A DNA stretch of 64,000 nt, taken from assembly GCF_902459735.1 (NCBI RefSeq), contig NZ_CABPRV010000012.1, positions 62,001 through 126,000 of the forward strand, given 5' to 3'. The notes under the pieces are model-generated. The model did no database searches and was not told the origin of the DNA. It saw nothing but the letters and a program-made list of their open reading frames with translations. Positions 17,163-24,554 of this stretch are shown here, piece after piece. Numbering within the stretch: the first letter of the stretch is position 1; each line of letters opens with the position of its first letter. A program made the position numbers and the translations under genes. This DNA comes from Pandoraea capi. GTDB lineage: Bacteria; Pseudomonadota; Gammaproteobacteria; Burkholderiales; Burkholderiaceae.

Positions 17163-18202
17163 GTCCCGTCTCCGAAGTTGTCCCTGGCGTGGCTCATCAG
17201 ATAGATGAACACGTCTTCCAGACTCGTGTCGATGGGCGTTACGCGAAGGCCGCGCGTGTCGGCCAGATCGCGAAGCAGTTTGCCCAGCGCGTCGGCATCC
17301 GTGCCGCTCACGTGCAGGGCGCTGCCGAATGCGACCGTTTGCGCCACGGCGGGTTGCTCGCGCAGTTCCCGGGCGAGATCGACGAGATCGTCGCCATGCA
17401 CGGTCCACGTCGACAGGTGCTGGCTTTCGATGACTTCCGCCGCCGAGCCTTGTGCCAGCAATTCGCCGTACGAGATGTAGGCGAGCTTGTGGCAGCGCTC
17501 GGCTTCGTCCATGTAATGGGTGCTGACCAGTACCGAAATGCCGCGTGCGGCCAGCTCGTGCAGTTCTTCCCAGAAGTCGCGACGGGCGGTCGGGTCCACC
17601 CCGGCGGTCGGCTCGTCGAGCAGCAGGACCTGCGGCTCGTGCAGCATGCACGCCGCCAGCGCCAGCCGCTGTTTCCATCCGCCCGAGAGCGAGCCCGTGA
17701 GTTGATTGGCGCGCGCTTTGAGGCCGAGCCGTTCGATGGCCTGCTCGACGGTGTCCTTGCGGTTCGGCATGCCGTACACGCGGGCGACGAAATCGAGGTT
17801 CTCGCGAATCGTCAGGTCTTCCCAATAGGAGAAGCGCTGCGTCATGTAGCCGACGTGCCGCTTGATCTGCGCACTCTCGCGCACGATGTCGAAGCCCAGA
17901 CACGTGCCGCTGCCGGAGTCGGGCGTGAGCAGGCCGCACATCATGCGAATGCAGGTGGTCTTGCCGCTGCCGTTCGGTCCGAGAAAGCCGAAGATCTCGC
18001 CGCGCCGGACCTGCATCGACAGGTCCTTGACGACGTGCTTGTCACCGAAGTGCTTGTTCAGTCCACGCACGTCGATGGCGAGTTCGTTGGGGCTGTCGTG
18101 GCTGTCGTGGCTATCGTGGATGTCATGCCCGTTGCGCGCGCCGTCGGCGCCTTCGCCGGACGTCGGGGCCCCGTCGCGCGTCGAGGCGGCGAGGCCGGTC
18201 AT
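17159..18202 (-). CDS. ABC transporter ATP-binding protein
   Basis: This 347-residue protein starts at ATG 18202, overlapping the adaptor stop by ATGA. The Walker A motif GPNGSGKT is at residues 75-82, the signature LSGGWKQRLALA follows, and Walker B is LLLDEPTAGVDP. The C-terminal ~100 residues are the accessory domain seen in YbhF-type ATPases. Unlike YbhF it carries a single ATPase domain. The N-terminus has an unusual 40-residue extension with a His-Asp-Ser triplet repeated three times (HDSHDSHDS) before the domain begins, encoded by a 9-base tandem repeat. Confidence 0.93.
   Translation of the reverse strand: MTGLAASTRDGAPTSGEGADGARNGHDIHDSHDSHDSPNELAIDVRGLNKHFGDKHVVKDLSMQVRRGEIFGFLGPNGSGKTTCIRMMCGLLTPDSGSGTCLGFDIVRESAQIKRHVGYMTQRFSYWEDLTIRENLDFVARVYGMPNRKDTVEQAIERLGLKARANQLTGSLSGGWKQRLALAACMLHEPQVLLLDEPTAGVDPTARRDFWEELHELAARGISVLVSTHYMDEAERCHKLAYISYGELLAQGSAAEVIESQHLSTWTVHGDDLVDLARELREQPAVAQTVAFGSALHVSGTDADALGKLLRDLADTRGLRVTPIDTSLEDVFIYLMSHARDNFGDGT
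18092..18118 (-). repeat. 9-base tandem repeat encoding His-Asp-Ser
   Basis: Three consecutive 9-base units (gctgtcgtg twice, then gctatcgtg on the plus strand) encode three His-Asp-Ser triplets in the N-terminal extension of the ABC ATPase. Such a repeat can change copy number by slippage without shifting frame. Confidence 0.75.
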
Positions 18203-19173
18203 CGACGACTCACCTGCACCGGCTGCCCGGGGTTGAGCTTGATCGCGTCGGCCGGGGCCGGATGCGCCTCGATCATGTAGACGAGCTTGTCGCGCGTGTC
18301 GTTGCTGTAGATGACGGGCGGCGTGTATTCCGCCTGATTGGCGACGTAGCTGATACGGGCGTCGACGCCCGCGCCGCAGCCGTCGCAAGCGATATGCACC
18401 GTCTGACCGGCATGCAGGTCGCCGAGCGCGGCTTGCGGCACGAAGAACCGGACCTTGATGTTGGCGGGCGGCAGAAGCCGCACGACGGGACTGCCTGCCG
18501 CGACCCACTCGCCCACGCGATACATCGTGTCGTACACGCGCCCCGGGGCGTTGGCTACCGCGTGTTTCTGCGCGAGTTGCCAGTCGGCCTGCGCCAGCGA
18601 CGCCCGCGCCACGTCGACCTGCGCGGCCTGTGACTGACGCTGCGCCTCGCGCCCGGGCAGCCGGGCGACGGCCAGACTGCTTTGCAACTCCTGGACTCGT
18701 GCTGTGGTGCTGCGGGCATCGGCACGGCTGGCGTCGAGCTGCTCGCGCGAGATGCCACCGGCGGCGTACTGCGCCTGATCGCGGTCGAACTGGGTGACGG
18801 CCTTGTCGCGCCCGGCAATCGCCTGCTGGAGTTGCGCGGCCGAGACGGCAATCTCGTCGGGGCGTTTGCCGGTGCCGAGATCGCGCAACTGGGCTTGGGC
18901 ACTCGCGAGCGTTTCGCGGGCGTGGGCCTGTGCGGCGATCTCGAAGGTGGCTTCGAGATCGAAAAGGGCGTCGCCCGCTTTGACCTGTTGGCCGCGCGCG
19001 ACGGAAAGCGTCTGCAAGGTGCCGGCCTGCGAGGAGGCGACATAGACGAATTCGCCCTCGACGTAGCCCTGCCACGGCTTGGTGCCGCCGTCGCCGCAGC
19101 CTGCCAGCAGGGCGAGCGTCGCCACGGCAGCAAGGGTCATCGCGTTAGTGCACATGCGTGGGGTTGCCGACAT
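18199..19173 (-). CDS. HlyD-family periplasmic adaptor lipoprotein
   Basis: The protein has 324 residues. It opens with a signal sequence ending in the lipobox LLAGCGDGG, then the biotinyl-lipoyl half-motif VYVASSQAGTLQTLSVARGQ with VKAGDALFDLE. A long helical hairpin rich in Gln and Ala follows (about residues 75-200), then a beta-barrel with VRFFVPQAALGDLHAGQTV. This is a YbhG-like membrane-fusion protein that links an ABC permease to an outer-membrane factor. It is the first gene of the efflux operon (adaptor, ATPase, permease, outer-membrane factor). Two cysteines in IACDGCGAG are a visible oddity, seen in YbhG/EmrA-like relatives too. Confidence 0.92.
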   Translation of the reverse strand: MSATPRMCTNAMTLAAVATLALLAGCGDGGTKPWQGYVEGEFVYVASSQAGTLQTLSVARGQQVKAGDALFDLEATFEIAAQAHARETLASAQAQLRDLGTGKRPDEIAVSAAQLQQAIAGRDKAVTQFDRDQAQYAAGGISREQLDASRADARSTTARVQELQSSLAVARLPGREAQRQSQAAQVDVARASLAQADWQLAQKHAVANAPGRVYDTMYRVGEWVAAGSPVVRLLPPANIKVRFFVPQAALGDLHAGQTVHIACDGCGAGVDARISYVANQAEYTPPVIYSNDTRDKLVYMIEAHPAPADAIKLNPGQPVQVSRR

Positions 19174-19424
19174 GGCGCGCCTCGTGCGTTGCGGGTGTCC
19201 GCCGCCACCTTAGCGCAAAAGCGAGAGGCGAGGCAATCGGGACTGGCTCGGCATAAAGTGGGCATCAGGTCGGCATCAGGTCGACGCAAAGGGCATGCCT
19301 GTCAAGGTGGCTTTCGGCGTGCGATGAGACTCTCTGTTATTGTGCGCACATGTCCGGCGGCGCGGGGAGGCGCGAGCGGTGTTGGCGCAGCGCCCCGGAT
19401 CCAATGCAACGGAGCTTGATTGAT

Positions 19425-19991
19425 ATGTCTCACGACACGTTCGACGAAAACGACTGGAAGCGATTCCTCAAACACATCGGCGAAGACCCGAACCGCCCCG
19501 GCCTGCACGAAACGCCGGCGCGTGTACAGAAGGCATGGCGTCAATGGACGGCCGGCTATGACCAGGACCCGGCCGAGGTGCTCAAGGTCTTCGAAGACGG
19601 CGCCGAGCAATACAACGAATTGATCGTGGTGCGCGGTATTCCCGTCTACAGCCATTGCGAGCATCACCTCGCACCGTTCTTCGGCAAGGCGACGATCGGC
19701 TATCTGCCCAACGGCAAGATCGTCGGCCTGTCGAAGCTCACGCGTCTGGTCGATTGCTTCGCGCGTCGTCTGCAAGTGCAGGAGCGGTTGACGACGCAAG
19801 TCGCCGAAGCGCTGATGACGCATCTGCAACCGAAGGCGGTCGGCGTGGTGGTGTCATGCCGTCACATGTGCATGGAAAGCCGTGGCATTCGCACGGCCGG
19901 TGAGGAAACGGTGACGTCGTCGATGCTCGGCGAGTTGCAGCCGAATCTGGCGCTGCGCACGGAATTCCTCGCCCTCGCTCGGGACAAGTGA
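19425..19991 (+). CDS. folE: GTP cyclohydrolase I FolE
   Basis: The ATG at 19425 with ggagc upstream gives 188 residues; the frame is open for 25 more codons with no protein-like sequence. Zinc and catalytic residues are clear in YSHCEHHLAPFFG (Cys78, His80, His81) and VSCRHMCMESRG, with KIVGLSKLTRLVD between. The enzyme converts GTP to 7,8-dihydroneopterin triphosphate, the first step of folate (and pterin) synthesis. It is monocistronic here, with a terminator hairpin downstream. The intact Cys-His-Cys ligand set marks it as the zinc-dependent FolE (type IA), not FolE2. Confidence 0.96.
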   Translation: MSHDTFDENDWKRFLKHIGEDPNRPGLHETPARVQKAWRQWTAGYDQDPAEVLKVFEDGAEQYNELIVVRGIPVYSHCEHHLAPFFGKATIGYLPNGKIVGLSKLTRLVDCFARRLQVQERLTTQVAEALMTHLQPKAVGVVVSCRHMCMESRGIRTAGEETVTSSMLGELQPNLALRTEFLALARDK

Positions 19992-20019
19992 TCGCGCAGC
20001 GGCTCGCGCCTTTCTGCGC

Positions 20020-20051
20020 GTTCGACTGACGTGTTCGACTGACGTGTTCGA
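20020..20051. repeat. 13-base tandem repeat after folE
   Basis: The unit gttcgactgacgt occurs twice in tandem followed by a partial third copy (gttcga), in the non-coding gap between folE and its terminator. No function is evident. Confidence 0.6.
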
Positions 20052-20085
20052 TTTACACGTTTAAATCGTGACGCTCTGAAACGAG

Positions 20086-20122
20086 AAACGCCAGCGGTGG
20101 ATGCCGCTGGCGTTTTCTTTTG
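20086..20122 (+). terminator. rho-independent terminator of folE
   Basis: A 12-bp stem (AAACGCCAGCGG pairing with CCGCTGGCGTTT) with a 6-base loop is followed by TTTTCTTTT. It sits between convergent folE and the YbhB-like gene; the other side also has Ts in the minus direction, so it may work in both directions. Confidence 0.9.
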
Positions 20123-20199
20123 AGGCGTCGCGTTCGCATCGAGGGCTCGACCGGCAAGGTTTCCCGGTCGACGTCACGTCACCCGTGACTTCAGCAACC

Positions 20200-20772
20200 T
20201 CAGCGACCGTAGCGCGCCACGATCGTCGAGCCGTTCAGCGTGTGACCGGCGAGCCTGGCTGCAAGGCCGTTGGCGTCGAGCCCGGCAGGCAGATCGCCCG
20301 GGGCGATATCGGTCGCCGTCACCGTGATGATGTAGTGATGCGGCGTGTCGCCGACCGGCGGGCAGGCGCCGCGATAGGCCTCGGAACCGGTGATGTTCTT
20401 GCCGACCGTGATGTTCGGGCCGGTTTTCTCGCCAGCGCCGGCGGGCAGCGACGTCATCGATGCAGGGATGTTGTAGGCAATCCAGTGAACGACACCGCCA
20501 CCCTTCGCGCCATCCGGATCGGTCATCTTGATGACCACGCTGCGCGTACCCTGCGGCAGGTTCTTCCATTCGAGCGGCGGGCTCTTGTTCTCGCCGCCGC
20601 AGGCGTCGAGGCCAGCGTGAATCGCAGGCAGCAGGGCGCTGTCGGTAAATGCACTGGATGAAACGCTCATGCCTTCCGCACGTGCCGTGCCGGCGAATCC
20701 GGCAAGCAGGGTGACGGCCATGGCCGCGGCCCCTGCAATGCGCGTCACGTTCGGGGATGAAAGCCGATTCAT
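20200..20772 (-). CDS. YbhB/YbcL family (PEBP-like) secreted protein
   Basis: Starting at ATG 20772 (AGGAGC upstream) the protein has 190 residues with a Sec signal peptide (AGAAAMAVTLLAGFAGTARA, then E). The mature part is a phosphatidylethanolamine-binding/Raf-kinase-inhibitor-like domain: SPPLEWKNLPQGTRSVVIKM, the ligand-pocket segment DPDGAKGGGVVHWIAYNIP, and YRGACPPVGDTPHHYIITV. The biochemical role of bacterial YbhB-like proteins is not established. It follows the cytochrome bd operon on the same strand after 10 bases and could be co-transcribed with it. Confidence 0.92.
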   Translation of the reverse strand: MNRLSSPNVTRIAGAAAMAVTLLAGFAGTARAEGMSVSSSAFTDSALLPAIHAGLDACGGENKSPPLEWKNLPQGTRSVVIKMTDPDGAKGGGVVHWIAYNIPASMTSLPAGAGEKTGPNITVGKNITGSEAYRGACPPVGDTPHHYIITVTATDIAPGDLPAGLDANGLAARLAGHTLNGSTIVARYGR

Positions 20773-20782
20773 AAGCTGGCTC

Positions 20783-20986
20783 CTATTTGGCAGTTGCAAT
20801 GATGAGTTTGAATGGTAGTGCAAGCAGGGCCGTGCCCGCCACACCCGCGCACCAGAGCGCCACGAACCATCCCCAGCGAATCCACATGAGCTGCCACGCC
20901 GGGCGAGTCATGTCAGGGGTGTTTGTGCCGTCGCGCTCGCGTTGGCGGCGCACCCCGGGACGTACGAGATCAGTGATAGTGCGCAT
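20783..20986 (-). CDS. small membrane protein, DUF2474/CydX-like
   Basis: A 67-residue protein whose start at ATG 20986 lies inside the end of the cioB gene and has AAGGTGG upstream, suggesting translational coupling; a shorter version from ATG 20911 (42 residues) is also possible. The C-terminal part is one transmembrane helix, WGWFVALWCAGVAGTALLAL, preceded by Trp/Arg residues. Single-helix proteins of this kind (DUF2474, CydX, CydZ) sit at the end of cytochrome bd operons, and CydX is required for oxidase stability. Its position directly after cioB supports the same role here. Confidence 0.75.
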   Translation of the reverse strand: MRTITDLVRPGVRRQRERDGTNTPDMTRPAWQLMWIRWGWFVALWCAGVAGTALLALPFKLIIATAK

Positions 20987-21968
20987 CGTGTGCCACCTTG
21001 CCGCGAAAGACCCAGTACGCCAGCATCGTGTAGGCGAGGATCACAGGAATGATGAAGGCCGCGCCCCACATCGTGAACGAGAGACTGGAGTGCGGCGCGG
21101 CGGCGTCCCACAGCGTGATGCCCGGCAGAATCGCGTACGGGTACGCGCTGATGAGCAAACCGCTGTAGCCGAGAAACACGAGACCGATCGCGAGCCAGAA
21201 CGGCGTGGCGTCGTGCGCGCGTTGCAGCACGCGACGCATGGCCAGCGTGGCACCCGCGACGACGAACGGCACCGGCAGGCATCGCCAGAACCATTGGCCG
21301 TCGAACCAGCGTTCGGCCACGAGCGGCAAGCGCAGCGGCGTCCACAACGAGACGATGGCCATGGTGGCGACGAGCGCGATCGTCAACGGCCACGCGAGCA
21401 CGCGCAGACGACGTTGCAGATCGCCCTCGGTCTTGCCGATCAGCCAGCACGCGCCGAGCAGGGCATACGTGACGAGCAATCCGAGACCGGTGAACAGATT
21501 GAACGCCGTGACCCACGCGAAGGCATCGCCGGCAAACTGTCCGTGCTCGACGGGAATGCCCGACAGGTAGGCGCCGAGGGCCACGCCCTGGAAGAACGTC
21601 GCCCCTGCCGAACCGCCGATGAACGCGAGGTCCCACCACTGCCGCGTGCGACGCGACTTGCCGCGAATCTCGAAGGCCACGCCGCGGAAGATCAGACACA
21701 CGAGCATGAGCACGAGCGGCAGATACAGCGCGGAGAGCAGTACCGAGTAGACCATCGGGAACGCCGCGAGCAGACCGGCGCCGCCGAGCACGAGCCACGT
21801 CTCGTTGCCATCCCAGACGGGGGCGACAGAATTCATCATCGTGTCGCGCTCACGCGCGTCGGGGAAGAACGGGAAGAGGATGCCGATGCCGAGGTCGAAA
21901 CCGTCGAGCACCACGTAGAGAAAAAGGCCGAGCGCGATGATGGCGGCCCACGCCAGGGTCAGATCCAT
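20970..21968 (-). CDS. cioB: cytochrome bd-type (cyanide-insensitive) ubiquinol oxidase subunit II
   Basis: The product has 332 residues with about eight or nine hydrophobic helices. The N-terminus LFLYVVLDGFDLGIGILFPF and the following VAPVWDGNETWLVLGGAGL are the conserved CydB blocks. Subunit II pairs with subunit I to form the quinol oxidase that reduces oxygen to water without pumping protons. It is 102 bases downstream of the subunit I gene and overlaps the small DUF2474-like gene. I use cioB because subunit I has the short Q-loop form; cydB would be an equally acceptable name. Confidence 0.93.
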   Translation of the reverse strand: MDLTLAWAAIIALGLFLYVVLDGFDLGIGILFPFFPDARERDTMMNSVAPVWDGNETWLVLGGAGLLAAFPMVYSVLLSALYLPLVLMLVCLIFRGVAFEIRGKSRRTRQWWDLAFIGGSAGATFFQGVALGAYLSGIPVEHGQFAGDAFAWVTAFNLFTGLGLLVTYALLGACWLIGKTEGDLQRRLRVLAWPLTIALVATMAIVSLWTPLRLPLVAERWFDGQWFWRCLPVPFVVAGATLAMRRVLQRAHDATPFWLAIGLVFLGYSGLLISAYPYAILPGITLWDAAAPHSSLSFTMWGAAFIIPVILAYTMLAYWVFRGKVAHDAHYH

Positions 21969-22070
21969 GAGAAGTCTCGCTATGTCCGGTAAGTGTCGAA
22001 GCGTGCCGATGCGGTTCGAAGTGTGTCGGGGCGTGTCGGTATGAGCGCGTGTCGTTGCAACCGACGACGA

Positions 22071-23534
22071 TCAGGTCGCGTGCGCGCTGTCGGTGTCAAT
22101 GCGTCCTGACAGCCCCGACATGGCCGGAATCGCCTGCGGCCCGTGGTGGACGTCATTGGTATGCGATGCGCCCGCCGAGGCGTCCGGCGCGCGGTTCGGG
22201 GGCGGCGTCACGTCAGCCCCGACCGGTCCGCCGCGCAGAATTTTCAGCAGGTAATACACGCCCGTGCCGAACACGAGGAAGTAGGCGAGCACGAGCACCA
22301 GCAGCGACACCTGTACCTGTTGCGCGCTCACCGGCGACATGGCGTTCGCCGTGCGCATCACGCCGTACACGACCCAGGGCTGACGTCCTGCTTCGGTCGT
22401 GACCCATCCGGCGAGCAGCGCAATGAAGCCGGTCGGCGAGAGCAGCAGCATCACGCGGGCGAAGTTGCGCGAGGCGTAGAGCGTGCCGCGACGGCGCAGC
22501 CACAGTGCCGCGAGCGCCGCGCCGATCATCGCCAGACCCAGACCGACCATGATGCGGAAGCTCCAGAACACCAGCGGCACGTTGGGGCGCTCGTCTTTCG
22601 GGAATTCCTTCAGGCCGCGAATCTCGCCGTCCCAGCTATGCGTGAGGATCAGGCTCCCCAGATGCGGCACTTCGATCGCGTAACGCGTGGTCTCGGCCTT
22701 CATGTCGGGCCAGCCGAAAAGGTTGAGCGGCGTGCCGCCGGTCTTTGTCTCCCAGAGGCCTTCGATGGCGGCGATCTTCGCCGGTTGATGCTCACGGGTA
22801 TTGAGCCCGTGCAGATCGCCGACGAAAGCTTGCAGCGGCGCGAAGATGAGCAGCAACCACATCGCCATCGAGAACATCGTCTTGACGGCCGGGTCGCGAC
22901 GCCCGCGCAGCAGGTGCCACGCGCCGGTGCCCGCCACGACGAGCGCAGCCACCACGAACGCGGCAATGCTCATATGCGCGAGTCGATACGGGAAAGAGGG
23001 GTTGAAGATCACGTCCCACCACGACAGTACGACCACGCGTCCGTCGACGATCTCGTATCCCTGCGGCGTTTGCATCCAGCTGTTCGACGCGAGAATCCAG
23101 AACGTCGAGATCAGCGTGCCGATGGCCACGCAGAGCGTGGCGGCGAAGTGTGCGCGCGGACTCACGCGATGCCAGCCGAACAGCATGATGCCGAGGAACC
23201 CGGCTTCGAGGAAGAACGCGGTCATCACTTCATAAGTGAGCAGCGGTCCCGTGACCGCGCCGGCGAAGCTGGAGAAGCCCGACCAGTTCGTACCGAACTG
23301 ATAGGCCATCACCACGCCGGAGACCACGCCCATGCCGAAACACACGGCGAACGCCTTCGACCAGAAGCGGCACAGATCGAGATAGTGCTGCTGACGTGTC
23401 TTGAGCCAGAGCCCTTCGAGTACGGCGATGAAGCTCGCCAGACCGATGGAGACGGCGGGGAAAATGATGTGAAACGAGACCGTGAACGCGAATTGCAGGC
23501 GTGCGAGGTCGAGGGCATCCGGAACGGCAGTCAT
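22071..23534 (-). CDS. cioA: cytochrome bd-type (cyanide-insensitive) ubiquinol oxidase subunit I
   Basis: From ATG 23534 (MTAVPDALDLARLQFAF) the protein has 487 residues; 21 codons upstream remain open but are not protein-like. Conserved elements are FHIIFPAVSIGLAS with the early haem-ligand His, the LAHMSIAAF segment with a second His, and the quinone-binding-loop border GWVTTEAGRQPWVVYG. It is shorter than E. coli CydA (522), consistent with the reduced Q-loop of CIO-type oxidases. The enzyme helps respiration at low oxygen or under cyanide, sulfide or NO. About 270 non-coding bases upstream should hold its promoter. Confidence 0.94.
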   Translation of the reverse strand: MTAVPDALDLARLQFAFTVSFHIIFPAVSIGLASFIAVLEGLWLKTRQQHYLDLCRFWSKAFAVCFGMGVVSGVVMAYQFGTNWSGFSSFAGAVTGPLLTYEVMTAFFLEAGFLGIMLFGWHRVSPRAHFAATLCVAIGTLISTFWILASNSWMQTPQGYEIVDGRVVVLSWWDVIFNPSFPYRLAHMSIAAFVVAALVVAGTGAWHLLRGRRDPAVKTMFSMAMWLLLIFAPLQAFVGDLHGLNTREHQPAKIAAIEGLWETKTGGTPLNLFGWPDMKAETTRYAIEVPHLGSLILTHSWDGEIRGLKEFPKDERPNVPLVFWSFRIMVGLGLAMIGAALAALWLRRRGTLYASRNFARVMLLLSPTGFIALLAGWVTTEAGRQPWVVYGVMRTANAMSPVSAQQVQVSLLVLVLAYFLVFGTGVYYLLKILRGGPVGADVTPPPNRAPDASAGASHTNDVHHGPQAIPAMSGLSGRIDTDSAHAT

Positions 23535-23807
23535 GTTGCGCTCTATGTATGCAATTAAACCCTGTCTTGTATGGTGATAATCTTGTGATTTCACCACTTG
23601 TTTGCATGCATATTAGACGTTGCTGCGTCGCAGCACGCGTGACAAGTCGTCACATGTGGCGCATTGACGCGGGATCTGCCATCGACCGAATTTGCGCTAT
23701 TTGTATGTTTTTAATGGGGTTTATGTCTGTAGGTGGTGCGGCGTCATGTCACATGTCGTCAAACGTGACGACGCAGCGTCGGCACTCGCGTCGATGCGTC
23801 GCACGGC

Positions 23808-24479
23808 TCAACTGAGCAATCCGGCGCCGATGTTGATCGACAGGCCGAGCACCGCCAGATTGAAGAAGAACGAGAGGATGGCCTGTGCGAGAGCGGCACG
23901 TCGCATGCGGCGCGACTTGAGCGCGATGTCGGCGGTTTGCGACGCGACCGCGATGGTGAACGAGAAGTACAGGAAGTCCCAATAGTCCGGATCGCAATCC
24001 CGGTCCGGCCAGGCGAGCGCATACGGCGACTCGGTATCGGTGAAGTACAGTCGCGCGTAATGCAGCGTGTAGATCGTCGGGACGAGAAACCAGCCGGCGA
24101 TGAGGGTGGCGGCAGCAAACAGAACATGCTCAGAGGCGTGCGATGCACCCCCGGCCTTCGCGCTCGCGAGAATGTGAACGATGGCGGCCACGCTGGCGAT
24201 CGCCGACAGACTGACGACACTCAGCACGATGACCGCGCTCTGGTCCTCCTGCTCGGCGAAGCGCTCGATGCTGCGTTTGGGGGCGGTGACCATCATGAAC
24301 CAGATCATCGCCAGATACGACCATGCTCCGGCGTTCCAGCCGATCAGCACGCGGGTGACGGTGCTGAACTCTCCCTTGACGACGACCTGCACGAACAGGC
24401 CTGCAACGACGCCAATCACGATGGCGATGAGCAGTCGCGGGTGGAAGCGGACCAGATGCGGGAAAAGCTTGGCGTTCAT
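23808..24479 (-). CDS. DUF1345 family membrane protein
   Basis: Started at ATG 24479 (MNAKLFPHLVRFHPRLLIAI) the protein has 223 residues; the frame extends nine codons further. About five hydrophobic helices are visible. The segments WNAGAWSYLAMIWFMM and DFLYFSFTIAVASQTADIA are typical of DUF1345 proteins, whose function is unknown. In the second segment the pattern resembles the pore region of small ion channels, but this is only a resemblance. It stands between the cioAB operon and the CPBP protease gene, all on the minus strand. Confidence 0.88.
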   Translation of the reverse strand: MNAKLFPHLVRFHPRLLIAIVIGVVAGLFVQVVVKGEFSTVTRVLIGWNAGAWSYLAMIWFMMVTAPKRSIERFAEQEDQSAVIVLSVVSLSAIASVAAIVHILASAKAGGASHASEHVLFAAATLIAGWFLVPTIYTLHYARLYFTDTESPYALAWPDRDCDPDYWDFLYFSFTIAVASQTADIALKSRRMRRAALAQAILSFFFNLAVLGLSINIGAGLLS

Positions 24480-24554
24480 GAGCGACGTCCGGGCGGAGCG
24501 TGGCAACGGGTGGATCGATTATCCCTCAAGGGTGCCATGCCCCGGTTCGGCGCT

